Source: Saccharomyces uvarum (lineage: Eukaryota; Ascomycota; Saccharomycetes; Saccharomycetales; Saccharomycetaceae). Taken from it: a stretch of 64,000 bases of DNA. The translations under genes and the position numbers were made by a program. Below, in pieces: positions 19,486-30,742 of this stretch (within the stretch, counting starts at the first letter, position 1; the number at the start of each line of letters is the position of its first letter). Location of the stretch: the NCBI GenBank assembly GCA_947243795.1, contig OX365934.1, positions 930,001 to 994,000 on the forward strand. The letters are read 5' to 3'. A model generated the notes under the pieces. That model was not told the DNA's origin and ran no database searches. It was given only the letters and a program-made list of their open reading frames with translations.

Positions 19486-21828
19486 TTAAAAATCCATAGA
19501 ATAATCACCATTGGAAAACTCTTCTTCTTCATTATTACCGTTTGTCATTATAGGAATATGATTAGTTGTTGGATTTTGGGGAGGTACCATGTAAGGGACT
19601 GGCGGCACTTGTGGAATGAATCCAAATGATGGAAACATTGGCATCATCCAATTGGGGTTGTTTTGATTTGCGCTTATCAAGTTATAACTGTTCACAGCCT
19701 TTGGACTATTAGTAGGATATTGCATGAAATAATTTTCTCTCGGGACTTGCTGTTGTGGGTGGTTCTGGTTCATCAAGGCATTCATAAATTTTCTGTTATA
19801 CTTTGTTGGATACGGTTTATGATATTCATTGTGTGGTTGGGAACCTTGATAGTTTAACGGTTCGTCATTTTGAGATTGATCGTCGTCGTCGCCAGAAGGC
19901 AAGTTGCCACGTTTTTGTGCGAACGAGACAGATAACACTTGATCTTTGCTCACTTGATAACCATCTGTATTCGAAATGGCCTTGGCTGCATCCAAAGGGC
20001 TCTCAAAAGAAACAAATCCATAACCCCTTGATGATCCTACCGGTAAGTCACTATCTGAAGAACTATCATTCGATTGTTGGCGGTATTTATTTTTACTACC
20101 ACCGACAGTAATGACCTTAACGCTAATTATTTCTCCAAAAGTCTTGTAGAAGCCATATAAATCTTCATCCGTCCAAGAAAGAGGAATGTGCTTCACGTAA
20201 AGGTTTGATTCTTGCTGGTTACTCATTGGTATGGGTAAGCCACAAGAAGTGGATGGGTATTGGTACATATCGTATTTATTGCCCATAAACCTTGGTACAC
20301 GCTGGCCACGGCCTTCACTAAAGGATTCTCTTGGAGGATAATACAGATCCATCTTTTCTGTTACAGGAGTCGATTTTACAGAGTCGAAATACCGTACATT
20401 AGAGCTGTCACTACTGTTGCCAATTTTCATATTGTTGAAGTAGTATCCATCATATGTATAATTATTGTAATCGTACGTTGGACTATTAGTAAATTCAAAG
20501 GCTTCCATATCGTTATGGCTACTAATTGAAGATTGCTTATCATGATTATTGTGATGGTTATACACTTTATGTTGAACGGCTTTATTAACAACAAATCTGT
20601 TTCCATGCCACATAAAACCATTGAATGTTTCGATGACAGCCAGGGCTTGTTCATGATTAATAAGTTTGATAAAACCATAACCTTTCAACATATCTTCTTC
20701 TTGAGCAGCTCCGTTTGTAATATTGGAAATTTTGTTCGAGTCTATAGGTCCATCATCTTGAAAGCTAACAGAGCTACTACTTCTTGCATTACTTTTCTTG
20801 GGGAAATAATACGAAATGATATCAAAATCTGAAAACTTTTTAGATAACTCCGTCTTGATTACATCTATAACATCCTTTGGTGTAATCAAAGATTCCTCCT
20901 TTTCTGGATTGTGATAAGGCAAATTTCCAATGAAAAGACACCTGTAATTATCATCATTGTTGTTTTCTTTAACATGATCCCAGTGAATTCTCTCTCTCTC
21001 TTTCCTTTCGACATGATAGTTGATAAATAGTGTAGACCCACTTACTGTCTTACCATTGAGTTCTTTGATGCAGAGTGAGGCTTGAGAGCCTAATGGGTAA
21101 GAAAAAAAACCGTATCCATTAGGCTCCCCTTTCGTTTTATCATAAATCAATTTCATTGATAAGACGGGCCCGTATTTTGAGAAAAGAAAATTTAATTCTC
21201 CAATAGACAAGCTTTTTGCAATTCCGCCAACAAATATATTTCCAGGGTACGTCAATGCATGCTTGTTTACACCTATGGACCATTTGTCAAGGAATTGGCC
21301 ATTGCTATCACTTCTCAGTAATTCTGATATATCTGCACATGTGTTTTCTAAAGATCTGGGATATTTGAATTGTGCTTGTAAAACAGTGTCATATTTCCAA
21401 TCATCTTCTTCATCTTCTCCGCTATCCCTGAAAGATTTTTCGTATTCCTGAGTTCCATGCTCGTAAAGATAAATCTCTTTGTTTTGCTCGAGAATCTGTA
21501 GTCTTTTTTTATCTGCAAGAAATTCATATGCCTCTGAATCAGAATTGTTCACAGAAATACCTTTATAATGCTGTATTGTGTCCATAATCACATCAGTTAT
21601 TCTGGATTTGTTGAAGTCATTTTCTTCTTGTAGTTTCCATTTGATTCTTATAGTCAATAAATTTGTATTAGCCAGTTGTTCCAACTGTAACCCCGTAGAA
21701 CTTTTTCTTTCATTTTTTAGTGATTGATCTCCACATTCTGCACTTGTAGTTGTTTGTTGGCTGTAAATGTCTGTATCTTCAGGGCCACTGGATAATGCTT
21801 CTTCAAATGTTTCTTCTGGGGTAATCAT
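19486..21828 (-). CDS. RIE1: RNA-binding protein Rie1 with three RRMs
   Basis: Cytoplasmic RNA-binding protein that localises to stress granules in S. cerevisiae (YGR250C). I see three RRMs. RRM1 is at about 196-274, with RNP2 IFVGGI and RNP1-like GYGFFSY. RRM2 is at about 296-419, with LFIGNL and KGYGFIKL, and holds a long insert in its middle. RRM3 is at about 541-641, with LYVKHI and RGYGFVSF. The C-terminus is Asn/Pro/Met-rich and disordered, ending in an acidic patch (NNEEEEFSNGDYSMDF). The frame runs 14 codons further upstream to a TTG, but the first ATG at 21826-21828 gives 780 aa, matching the 781 I recall, so I start there. Confidence 0.95.
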   Translation of the reverse strand: MITPEETFEEALSSGPEDTDIYSQQTTTSAECGDQSLKNERKSSTGLQLEQLANTNLLTIRIKWKLQEENDFNKSRITDVIMDTIQHYKGISVNNSDSEAYEFLADKKRLQILEQNKEIYLYEHGTQEYEKSFRDSGEDEEDDWKYDTVLQAQFKYPRSLENTCADISELLRSDSNGQFLDKWSIGVNKHALTYPGNIFVGGIAKSLSIGELNFLFSKYGPVLSMKLIYDKTKGEPNGYGFFSYPLGSQASLCIKELNGKTVSGSTLFINYHVERKERERIHWDHVKENNNDDNYRCLFIGNLPYHNPEKEESLITPKDVIDVIKTELSKKFSDFDIISYYFPKKSNARSSSSVSFQDDGPIDSNKISNITNGAAQEEDMLKGYGFIKLINHEQALAVIETFNGFMWHGNRFVVNKAVQHKVYNHHNNHDKQSSISSHNDMEAFEFTNSPTYDYNNYTYDGYYFNNMKIGNSSDSSNVRYFDSVKSTPVTEKMDLYYPPRESFSEGRGQRVPRFMGNKYDMYQYPSTSCGLPIPMSNQQESNLYVKHIPLSWTDEDLYGFYKTFGEIISVKVITVGGSKNKYRQQSNDSSSDSDLPVGSSRGYGFVSFESPLDAAKAISNTDGYQVSKDQVLSVSFAQKRGNLPSGDDDDQSQNDEPLNYQGSQPHNEYHKPYPTKYNRKFMNALMNQNHPQQQVPRENYFMQYPTNSPKAVNSYNLISANQNNPNWMMPMFPSFGFIPQVPPVPYMVPPQNPTTNHIPIMTNGNNEEEEFSNGDYSMDF

Positions 21829-24034
21829 GTTCGAAATTTCTAATTGCAGTTTGATTGTATTGAGACGCAATGTAACTTTTTATTAGAAAAATTGTGACTT
21901 TTGGTTGCGACCTATATTGGGAGGCCTTATAAATTAGAGTATACTGTATCCTTAATTTGGTTGCAGTTTTCAAAACAGTAAACAAAACAGGAATGGTTCG
22001 GCAAGAGCGATTATTCAACAGTATTGTTTATTACGTGTATACTTTTAAGGGAAGTTCCTGTATTGCGCTTGATATATATATAGCGCAGTGGTTGGCCAAA
22101 GAAAATGATAACGTGAAATAACGAATAACGGCAGGCTTTATGCACGGAAGAGATCTACCAAATCCCGCCCAATAGGGAACTCCGACTTTTTTTTTGCCTT
22201 TTGCTCAGCTATTCCCGGGAAGAGAATAAATAGAATCAAGCGCCAATTTTAAGTCTTCGGCTAGTAATCGGATCAGCGGGACAAGAACCGTACAAGTAGT
22301 GAGGACCGGGGGTGTCGATTAAACCAAGGGAAATTGAATAACCGGCCGCGCTCCATGAGGTTTGTCTGCATCCTAGTTAGGTTAAGACATTAATCATCTC
22401 AATCCTCTAGGAAGTTCTAGTGATTATGTAACTATAGCCCCGAGCATGATTAAATAACTTTCGGTTCCTTACCCCGTAACTGTAAAAAGTTGCGGTGTTT
22501 TTCTTTCTATCGGGGCAATAGCGTAGTTTCGGGAATGCAAAAAAATGTACCTCTTCTTACCAATCGAAAATCATAGAATCTCAAAAAAGGGCCATCCGGA
22601 ACAATACGTAAGCCTAAATTTGCTTGTATTCGCGAGGCATCTGGCTGATTCTTTTTGCTTTCTTCTTTTTCTACTTTTTCACCTAGTAACCGTAGATACC
22701 AATAATCGTCTCGTCAGCAGCCCTTATGAAAAGGCAAATCCGGCTACTGGTTTATGTTTTAACTCCTCGGAAAGTTCGATGTTTTGAAATGTGAAAACAG
22801 AGGTAAATGCCATTGTTAGTCCTTGCTTTATTATCATTGAAATTCTAGTAGTTCGCTCTCAACCTTTCTTTAAACTCATTCCTGGAATCTTAAGGCTACG
22901 TTCCCCAAAGTAAACACATTTTTGCATCGTATGTTCTTGTAGCTGCTTATCTGAAGTCCAATATTGTTTAGGATGAGCAGTGATCTTGTTGGATACCGTC
23001 ACAAGGAATGCATGAACAGCTCAAAAGTTTAGCCGCCATTTCCGTTTAACCTGTCATAAAATATACTATCATTATAAAAGAGGAGATCTGTAATCCTTCT
23101 TTTAGCAACAAATCAGGGAACGTGGACATCAGCGCTAGTTTCTATCGGGTTTACCAATCCGTCTCTAAAGTTTCTATATCTTGGCATGTTTACTCTTTAT
23201 CTTTAACCGCCGAAGTTTTTGCCACCGTTTTATTGAAGATGAAATAACTAAACACGAAATAGGAAAGAAATAGTGAAACTTACTGATGTTTGTCCTATAT
23301 TCTACATCATCTAATGGTTAGAAAGGGATTAAGACATTTGAGGAGGACTTTTTTTGCTCTTGCTAGTTGCTACAGTTTCTCCGAGATATTGAATTATAAA
23401 ACCTGCCAGCGAGTGTTCAGAGGGAAACCAAAGTAAGGAAGGAGTTACATCGCAAACTATTATTTATTGTTAAACAACAGTAGGACTGTTTTTGTAGCGT
23501 GCATTATTTAATGAATACTTGATATATAGGCTGGTTATTGGAGAAAAAGACAAGGAACACAAGACTCAAACTTACAATTTCTTGAACAGATTCGCAAAAG
23601 GGCCCCAAATAAGCAGAAGTGAATGCCTCTCTCCCCCCCCCTTGTAAATAACCTTTATATTGAAGCTCATCTTGTTTGCCGGTGTTGGATCCTGATCTCA
23701 TAAAAATAACTTGTTTTGGATAAACGATGTCTTTCTAGTCTGATTGTCAGCTGTCATCCTAAGCCCGTGACATGCTAAGACACTTCTGAAGACCTCAGTG
23801 ATGTTTACAAGCCAATCGTGCTTTAAGACATTTCAAGTAGTCCATCTCTTCTTGAAGATTTGCTTTCTTTGTTTTATAGCGGGCAATTTTTCAGCGATGA
23901 GCTTGGCGATCGCTGAAAAAACAACATATAAAAAAATTTGAGGTTTATTTGAAGTTGCAGTAACTCTCTTCTCATAATTAAGGTACCGTTCGAACAGATA
24001 GGATACCGTGTTATTTTGTAGTAGAATATCCGGT
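21829..24034. promoter_or_regulatory. 2.2-kb divergent region between RIE1 and NOP19
   Basis: A TATA tract (22073-22081), about 245 bp from the RIE1 ATG, can serve RIE1. A URS1-like core TAGCCGCCA lies at 23030-23038. The NOP19 end holds the PAC/RRPE inverted repeat (separate entry). Frames of 65-80 codons occur (for example 22545-22787 and 23504-23701) with no recognisable features. I recognise no RNA gene or LTR. The middle (about 22300-23800) is unexplained. Confidence 0.5.
23885..23920 (+). promoter_or_regulatory. PAC and RRPE inside a perfect inverted repeat, NOP19 promoter
   Basis: GCGATGAGC (23894-23902) contains the PAC core and AATTTTTCA (23885-23893) is a partial RRPE. Both lie about 130-150 bp upstream of the NOP19 ATG. 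They fall in a 12-bp inverted repeat: 23887-23898 and 23909-23920 are perfect reverse complements (TTTTTCAGCGAT / ATCGCTGAAAAA) around a 10-nt spacer. This marks NOP19 as a ribosome-biogenesis regulon gene. Confidence 0.8.
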
Positions 24035-24640
24035 ATGAGCAGGGCCAAAGATATTCAAGAGAGGCTCAATTTGCAAGCCAAACTTCAATCAACTTTCAGT
24101 AACAATACTGCGACGGTCTTAGATTGGTTAAACGATTCAGAAGAACGCAACAAAAGGAAAGACCATACTGATCCAGAACATGATAAACTAACAGAGGACT
24201 ACAAGGAGTTGGAGGATAGCAAGAAGGCCTTTTTTGAACTCCCTGTTGTTCAGATTGGATCTGGTTTACATTTCAAGACAGAAGACGACTTGTCTACTAA
24301 AGAAGATATACGTACGATTGGGGAGTTCATTGAGAGTGACAAAAAGGTTAGTTCGTTGGCGAAGAAAAAGAAAAGAAACGATCAGGGATTACAACGAAAC
24401 GATATGTACAGGATAACTAAAGATGATACCAAAGCTATGGTTGCATTAAAAAGAAAAATGAGGAAAGGTGAAAAAGAAGGATTAAGAAAGAAACAAGAAG
24501 TGCCAGCAAGGAGTACTCCTAACTCTTATGGCTCCAGTGACGAAGATGACAAAGATATGGAAAGGGTGCCGCAGAAGTCTACAAAAAAGACATTCGGTTT
24601 ACTTTTTGATAAGAAAAAGAAAAATCGTAAACGATTTTGA
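24035..24640 (+). CDS. NOP19: Nucleolar small-subunit processome protein Nop19
   Basis: Essential nucleolar protein of the 90S pre-ribosome, needed for early cleavages on the way to 18S rRNA. It has no named domain. The 201-aa protein is highly charged, starts [21 protein letters not shown] with a helical N-terminus, and ends in a basic nuclear-type tail ([18 protein letters not shown]). The frame extends nine codons upstream to a GTG, but the ATG at 24035 gives the expected start and nearly the length I remember (196). A PAC/RRPE promoter supports the role. Confidence 0.93.
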   Translation: MSRAKDIQERLNLQAKLQSTFSNNTATVLDWLNDSEERNKRKDHTDPEHDKLTEDYKELEDSKKAFFELPVVQIGSGLHFKTEDDLSTKEDIRTIGEFIESDKKVSSLAKKKKRNDQGLQRNDMYRITKDDTKAMVALKRKMRKGEKEGLRKKQEVPARSTPNSYGSSDEDDKDMERVPQKSTKKTFGLLFDKKKKNRKRF

Positions 24641-25284
24641 GCACTTGATACTGGCCCTATCCTGCATAATTTTCATCTCACCCTGCTCATCTCCTGCAGA
24701 GCTTTACGTTATTATCAAGGAGATTACTCGACAGCGGATCAACTTGACAGTCGGTACCAAAAGCGACTTGCATACTACAATAGGAAGTATTTAGCGCAGT
24801 AGCCACAGGCGAAAGCATGATATCTACTAAGTTTAGGTCACCATAGGAGACAGTCACAGATTTTTCTCCAGTATTCCTCTTTAATCAATATTCATATGCA
24901 TTTGCCGAATTGTTCTCACTTACCGAAGAATATAACTATTTGCAGTGTTTTCTAGAATAAAAACGAATATTTTCCAACTCCTAGTTATGTAGAAATGTGC
25001 GTCTCTCAAGCACTCCACACCGTTTCTTCAATAGTTCATCCGTAACTTTGTGCAATATTGTAGTTGTGAATATCGATATATGTCAATACTAGTTATCCTT
25101 TCGTTCTCCAGTAAGGCGTATGTTTGTCATTGTATACGTTTCTCAATTTTTTGAATTCAAATGCGAATAAACATTGTGTATTGATGTAAAATCGAGTGGT
25201 CAATATAATTGAAGATTTGATATACAGCAGACCGGGAACCGCCCAAGAAGTTTCTAGTTAGCTTAATTTTATAATCTACATTAG
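24641..25284. promoter_or_regulatory. NOP19 3' flank and GCN5 promoter
   Basis: This is 644 bp of A/T-rich DNA between two plus-strand genes. I see no strong factor site. A TATA-like ATATAC near 25221 lies about 60 bp before the GCN5 ATG. Confidence 0.3.
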
Positions 25285-26604
<1,320 letters not shown>

Positions 26605-26785
26605 TGGCCACAGGCAACTTTTCCTTATCCTTCCCACCACTAATTTTTTGTGAAAATAAGGTTGTGATAATTGATAGACGATTTAATTAGGTGCAGTTCT
26701 GCTACTTTTCTTTTTTTTTTAAGAAGATTCTTCTCATGTTAAATTTGTTAATGTGACGTTTGTATATATCTTTATGTAACTATAT

Positions 26786-27568
26786 TTATGACATTTCAAC
26801 ATCCGCTTCTTCTGGACTTTCTGCCGCCTCTTTTTCCTTCAATTCCTTTATCAATTCAGCAGTCTTTGAGTCATCGTATATTTTGAATCCGTCTTCCTTT
26901 GTTATACAACTCAATTGTGCATTATTTTCATCTAGTTTTTCTTCCATGACTTGCTTTAGAATTTTTAGAACAAGAAGCTCAGCTTCTTTCAAAGTCAAAG
27001 AAGAATGCCACTCGTTTAAAAGTTCTGCTTGGGCACCTTCAGAACCAGAACCGATGGCCTTAGCATTATAACGGTAAAAGGTTCCAGATGGTTCTGCATG
27101 GAAAAGCTGATAGCCATCATCGGCATCATGACCAGCAATCAATAAGGCAACCCCGAATGGTCTAGACATCAGTCTTTCTTCTCCAGAGGCACCTTCACCG
27201 AACCTTAGAGCAAGATCACAGACTGATTGTGTTAAGGATTCAACATTGATGTCTTCATCATAATACAAATTGTGTGTTACTGCGGCGGTACGCGCGTGCT
27301 CAATCATAGAACGAGCATCTGCTGTGAGCCCACTCATTGCACAACCAATGTGGCGATCGATCTCCACAATTTTTTCAATGGAGTCTGATTCTAATAATGG
27401 AGAGGTGGCACGCTTCTCAACACCGAGTACAACACCTTCTTTCGTGGCAATACCAATTGCTGTAGATCCTAACTTGATAGCCTCCAAAGAGTATTCAACT
27501 TGGAACAATCTACCCTCTGGCGAAAATGTGCTTACACCACGATCATATTCACTTCTAGTTAAGAACAT
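26786..27568 (-). CDS. PUP2: 20S proteasome alpha5 subunit Pup2
   Basis: Alpha5 subunit of the 20S core. Alpha subunits form the outer rings and gate and are not proteolytic. It is 260 aa. The alpha-type signature is at the N-terminus: [24 protein letters not shown] (8-31). The core fold continues with [20 protein letters not shown] and [34 protein letters not shown]. The acidic tail ([15 protein letters not shown]) is typical of Pup2. The ATG is at 27566-27568. An exact Rpn4 site lies 93 bp upstream. GCN5 converges from the left with 181 bp between the stops. Confidence 0.98.
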   Translation of the reverse strand: MFLTRSEYDRGVSTFSPEGRLFQVEYSLEAIKLGSTAIGIATKEGVVLGVEKRATSPLLESDSIEKIVEIDRHIGCAMSGLTADARSMIEHARTAAVTHNLYYDEDINVESLTQSVCDLALRFGEGASGEERLMSRPFGVALLIAGHDADDGYQLFHAEPSGTFYRYNAKAIGSGSEGAQAELLNEWHSSLTLKEAELLVLKILKQVMEEKLDENNAQLSCITKEDGFKIYDDSKTAELIKELKEKEAAESPEEADVEMS

Positions 27569-27660
27569 ATTTGTTAATTGTGTTGTTCAAATGAGCTTTA
27601 GATTCCTCTTGACTTGTCTATTGCTGTATAATGCTCTTAAGCGGTTTCCTAGCCTATTCT

Positions 27661-27669
27661 TTTGCCACC
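27661..27669 (-). promoter_or_regulatory. Rpn4 site (PACE) of the PUP2 promoter
   Basis: On the minus strand this reads GGTGGCAAA, an exact proteasome-associated control element, 93 bp upstream of the PUP2 ATG. Rpn4 uses it to raise all proteasome genes together. Confidence 0.92.
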
Positions 27670-27889
27670 GATTTCAGTTTCAAACATCCTTGTATACTAG
27701 AAAGTTGGCCTCGTATAAGGTGATAAAGAGGTATCCTACTGATATTTCATTCCGCCGCTATGGAGCCATATCGGACTCTCTCTCTATTAATGTGTCCTTC
27801 AGATTGTTACTTTCTTTAATGGGTAGGTTTGTTTCTTGTTAAATCTAGGCTATATATTTTCTATCAATAAGTTTCTTTTTTTCTAACGA

Positions 27890-27900
27890 TTTTACATTTT
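27890..27900 (+). other. Perfect ARS consensus match
   Basis: TTTTACATTTT is an 11/11 match to WTTTAYRTTTW in the A/T-rich divergent PUP2-ENO1 gap. The flanks do not extend the match well, so origin activity is only possible. Confidence 0.3.
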
Positions 27901-28672
27901 GGCATTCTCGAAAGGTAATCAGAAAAAAAAAGCAAAAGACATAAAAAAAAAGAGGAATTATGCAAAATAGAGCCTAACGTAATGTAGCCATGGCTGTCAT
28001 TATCTATTGATATGTAGTTACTACGACACGCTTAAGGGAACGCAAACTAAGATTACAGGTGTCAAGAAGACTCAAGCTGCACCGTTTTTACTTACTGTAT
28101 TCAGACAGCGTTAACCAAGAGTCCCTTTCACCCTCAATGCTTGTTTCCCAACTTTTGAAGAAAACTAACTGGCCCGTGCAGCCACATCGCAGAGACAAGA
28201 AAACTCACCAGCAACATCTTCTTTTACTTTCCCAGACTAATTTGTGGCCAGACATCTATTCTTCAAACACATCATAAGCCTTCGTCTTCTCATACTGCAA
28301 AACTGATATACGCCGTGGAAACCGACAGACAATGACCAGAGGATTTGGCCGGGTTTCTGCATCGAAGCCGTCGGGTGTTCCCGCTACTCGAAAGATGATG
28401 CGCGGGCGTAAGTAGCTCCCGCACAGTGACAACCCGAGGCCTCTTTTGACGCATGCACGAGTCGTGGTGCGGCACAATAATGAAACACATTTTCCTAGCC
28501 GGCACGTGCGATCGTCAAGGCAGTCTTTTAGCGCAGCGCAGGAAAATGTCACAAATTCTCACATGGCCGCGGAACGGGCCGAAATCATTACTGACGCCAC
28601 ACCGAAAGAGAAATAAGTGCCAAATAACCGAACTAAATTGCCGCTTCGGACCGGGTCACTGGCAGAAGCGAG

Positions 28673-28743
28673 CTTCCACTAGACTTCACCCACACACCGC
28701 CCGGCGCGGACTGCCCTTTTCTTCAGTTGAGGAAACGGCTTCC
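28673..28743 (+). promoter_or_regulatory. ENO1: ENO1 upstream activating region: Rap1 site with CTTCC boxes
   Basis: TCACCCACACACC at 28686-28698 matches the Rap1 consensus ACACCCRYACAYM at 12 of 13 positions. Gcr1 CTTCC boxes lie on both sides (28673-28677 and 28739-28743), about 420-490 bp upstream of the ENO1 ATG. Rap1 plus Gcr1 is the standard activator of yeast glycolytic genes. The TATA box TATAAATA is at 29016-29023, 141-148 bp upstream of the ATG. Confidence 0.8.
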
Positions 28744-29163
28744 ACGCCCCTGACGACATCCACTAATTGAGCGATTACCTGAGCGATCTTCTTTTAATTT
28801 GCAGCATGAGACTTGCAGTATGCACAATGTGCAAGCCTCAACTAGCAGTAACGTCTCAAGGTCAAAACTGTATGGAAATCTTGTCACCTCACCTAATTTC
28901 AGCTAGCTGACCCTGCAAGTCAAGAGCTCTCCGTGATCCTTGGCCACCTTAAGGTAGGTTTCTCCCCCGGACACTGTGTCCTTTTTTGGCACACATGATC
29001 TCCAGGTATTCAACATATAAATAGCTTTTGTTAATCGCAGTGTAAACAGATTTTGTTTTCTCCTTCTCTCTCATATTCCTATTAATTGTCTTATAATTAT
29101 TCTTAGTTAGTTTATAATATAACCAAAGCAACTGCTTATCAACACACAAACACACAATTCAAA

Positions 29164-30477
29164 ATGGCTGTCTCTAAAGTTTACGCTAGATCCGTCTACG
29201 ACTCCCGTGGTAACCCAACCGTCGAAGTCGAACTTACCACCGAAAAGGGTGTTTTCAGATCCATGGTCCCATCTGGTGCTTCCACCGGTGTTCACGAAGC
29301 CTTGGAAATGAGAGATGGTGACAAATCCAAGTGGTTAGGTCAAGGTGTCTTGCACGCTGTCAAGAACGTCAACGACGTCATTGCTCCAGCTTTCGTCAAG
29401 GCTAACCTAGATGTCAAGAACCAAAAGGCCGTCGATGACTTTTTGATTTCTTTGGACGGTACCGCCAACAAATCCAAGTTGGGTGCTAACGCTATCTTGG
29501 GTGTCTCCATGGCTGCCTCCAGAGCTGCTGCCGCTGAAAAGAACGTCCCATTGTACAAGCATTTGGCTGACTTGTCCAAGTCTAAGACTTCTCCATACGT
29601 TTTGCCAGTTCCATTCTTGAACGTTTTGAACGGTGGTTCCCACGCTGGTGGTGCTTTGGCTTTGCAAGAATTCATGATTGCTCCAACTGGTGCCAAGACC
29701 TTCGCCGAAGCTTTGAGAATCGGTTCTGAAGTCTACCACAACTTGAAGAAGTTGGCTAAGCAAAGATACGGTTCTTCCGCCGGTAACGTCGGTGACGAAG
29801 GTGGTGTTGCTCCAAACATCCAAACTGCTGAAGAAGCTTTGGACTTGATTGTTGACGCTATCAAGGCCGCTGGCCACGACGGTAAGGTCCAAATCGGTTT
29901 GGACTGTGCCTCTTCTGAATTCTACAAGGACGGTAAGTACGACTTGGACTTCAAGAACCCTCAATCCGACAAATCTAAGTGGTTGACTGGTGTCCAATTA
30001 GCTGACATGTACCACTCCTTGATGAAGAAGTACCCAATTGTCTCCATTGAAGATCCATTTGCCGAAGATGACTGGGATGCTTGGTCCCACTTCTTTAAGA
30101 CCGCTGGTATCCAAATTGTTGCTGATGACTTGACTGTCACCAACCCAATTAGAATCGCCACCGCTATCCAAAAGAAGGCCGCTGACGCTTTGTTGTTGAA
30201 GGTTAACCAAATCGGTACCTTGTCTGAATCTATCAAGGCTGCTCAAGACTCTTTCGCCGCCGGCTGGGGTGTCATGGTTTCCCACAGATCTGGTGAAACT
30301 GAAGACACTTTCATTGCTGACTTGGTTGTCGGTTTGAGAACTGGTCAAATCAAGACCGGTGCTCCAGCTAGATCCGAAAGATTGGCTAAATTGAACCAAT
30401 TGTTGAGAATCGAAGAAGAATTAGGTAGCAACGCCGTCTTCGCCGGTGCTAACTTCCACCACGGTGACAAATTATAA
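29164..30477 (+). CDS. ENO1: Enolase I
   Basis: Converts 2-phosphoglycerate to phosphoenolpyruvate in glycolysis and back in gluconeogenesis. The full 437 aa is present. The sequence opens [24 protein letters not shown], with the loop [10 protein letters not shown]; the metal-binding block [11 protein letters not shown] follows, then the enolase signature [14 protein letters not shown] with catalytic Lys346 (345 without Met) and [15 protein letters not shown]. Codon use is extreme (almost only TTG, AGA, AAG, GGT and GCT/GCC), as expected of one of the most abundant proteins. Several residues differ from both S. cerevisiae isozymes as I recall them (for instance [11 protein letters not shown] and a C-terminal [10 protein letters not shown]), and some match Eno2. 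Assignment to ENO1 rests on synteny between PUP2 and COQ6. Confidence 0.98.
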   Translation: MAVSKVYARSVYDSRGNPTVEVELTTEKGVFRSMVPSGASTGVHEALEMRDGDKSKWLGQGVLHAVKNVNDVIAPAFVKANLDVKNQKAVDDFLISLDGTANKSKLGANAILGVSMAASRAAAAEKNVPLYKHLADLSKSKTSPYVLPVPFLNVLNGGSHAGGALALQEFMIAPTGAKTFAEALRIGSEVYHNLKKLAKQRYGSSAGNVGDEGGVAPNIQTAEEALDLIVDAIKAAGHDGKVQIGLDCASSEFYKDGKYDLDFKNPQSDKSKWLTGVQLADMYHSLMKKYPIVSIEDPFAEDDWDAWSHFFKTAGIQIVADDLTVTNPIRIATAIQKKAADALLLKVNQIGTLSESIKAAQDSFAAGWGVMVSHRSGETEDTFIADLVVGLRTGQIKTGAPARSERLAKLNQLLRIEEELGSNAVFAGANFHHGDKL

Positions 30478-30742
30478 GAAGCTCATGATTAAATCTTCTT
30501 AGTCCCAGAAAAAAATCGTTTTTTTTCGTCATTTATTTCATTTTCTTAGAATAGTTTAGATTATTCATTTTTAGTCACGAATGTTTCATGAATCTATATA
30601 GGGTTGCAATCAAGCATTTTTCATTTTATGTTAAAAAAACTTTTTAATCCTTTACATGTGTTTTCCTTTGCTTTATTTCCATGTAGTAATTGCATAAATA
30701 TTGAAGAGAATGAAACCTAGCCTATATATACATATGTGATCT

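Larger units (their letters stand above)
27569..29163. promoter_or_regulatory. Divergent PUP2-ENO1 region
   Basis: A 1.6-kb region. The left end serves PUP2 (PACE box) and the right end ENO1 (Rap1 and CTTCC sites, TATA), both listed separately. Between them are a perfect ARS consensus match (27890-27900) and an E-box CACGTG at 28503-28508, a Cbf1/Pho4-type site, in a GC-richer block (about 28290-28780). Frames here (for example 28453-28770) show no features and I do not call them. Confidence 0.55.

Noticed and set aside
21829-21870. 14-codon N-terminal extension of RIE1
   Set aside because: Starts with TTG; the first ATG gives the expected length.
21829-24034. Search for sigma, tau or further delta LTRs in the long gaps
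   Set aside because: No LTR-like ends or blocks were recognised in this gap, in 17643-19485, or in 27569-29163.
28453-28770. 105-codon plus-strand frame in the ENO1 promoter
   Set aside because: It lies over the Rap1 and Gcr1 activating region and has no protein features.
29407-29997. 196-codon minus-strand frame inside ENO1
   Set aside because: Strong codon bias of ENO1 keeps antisense frames open; a well-known artefact.
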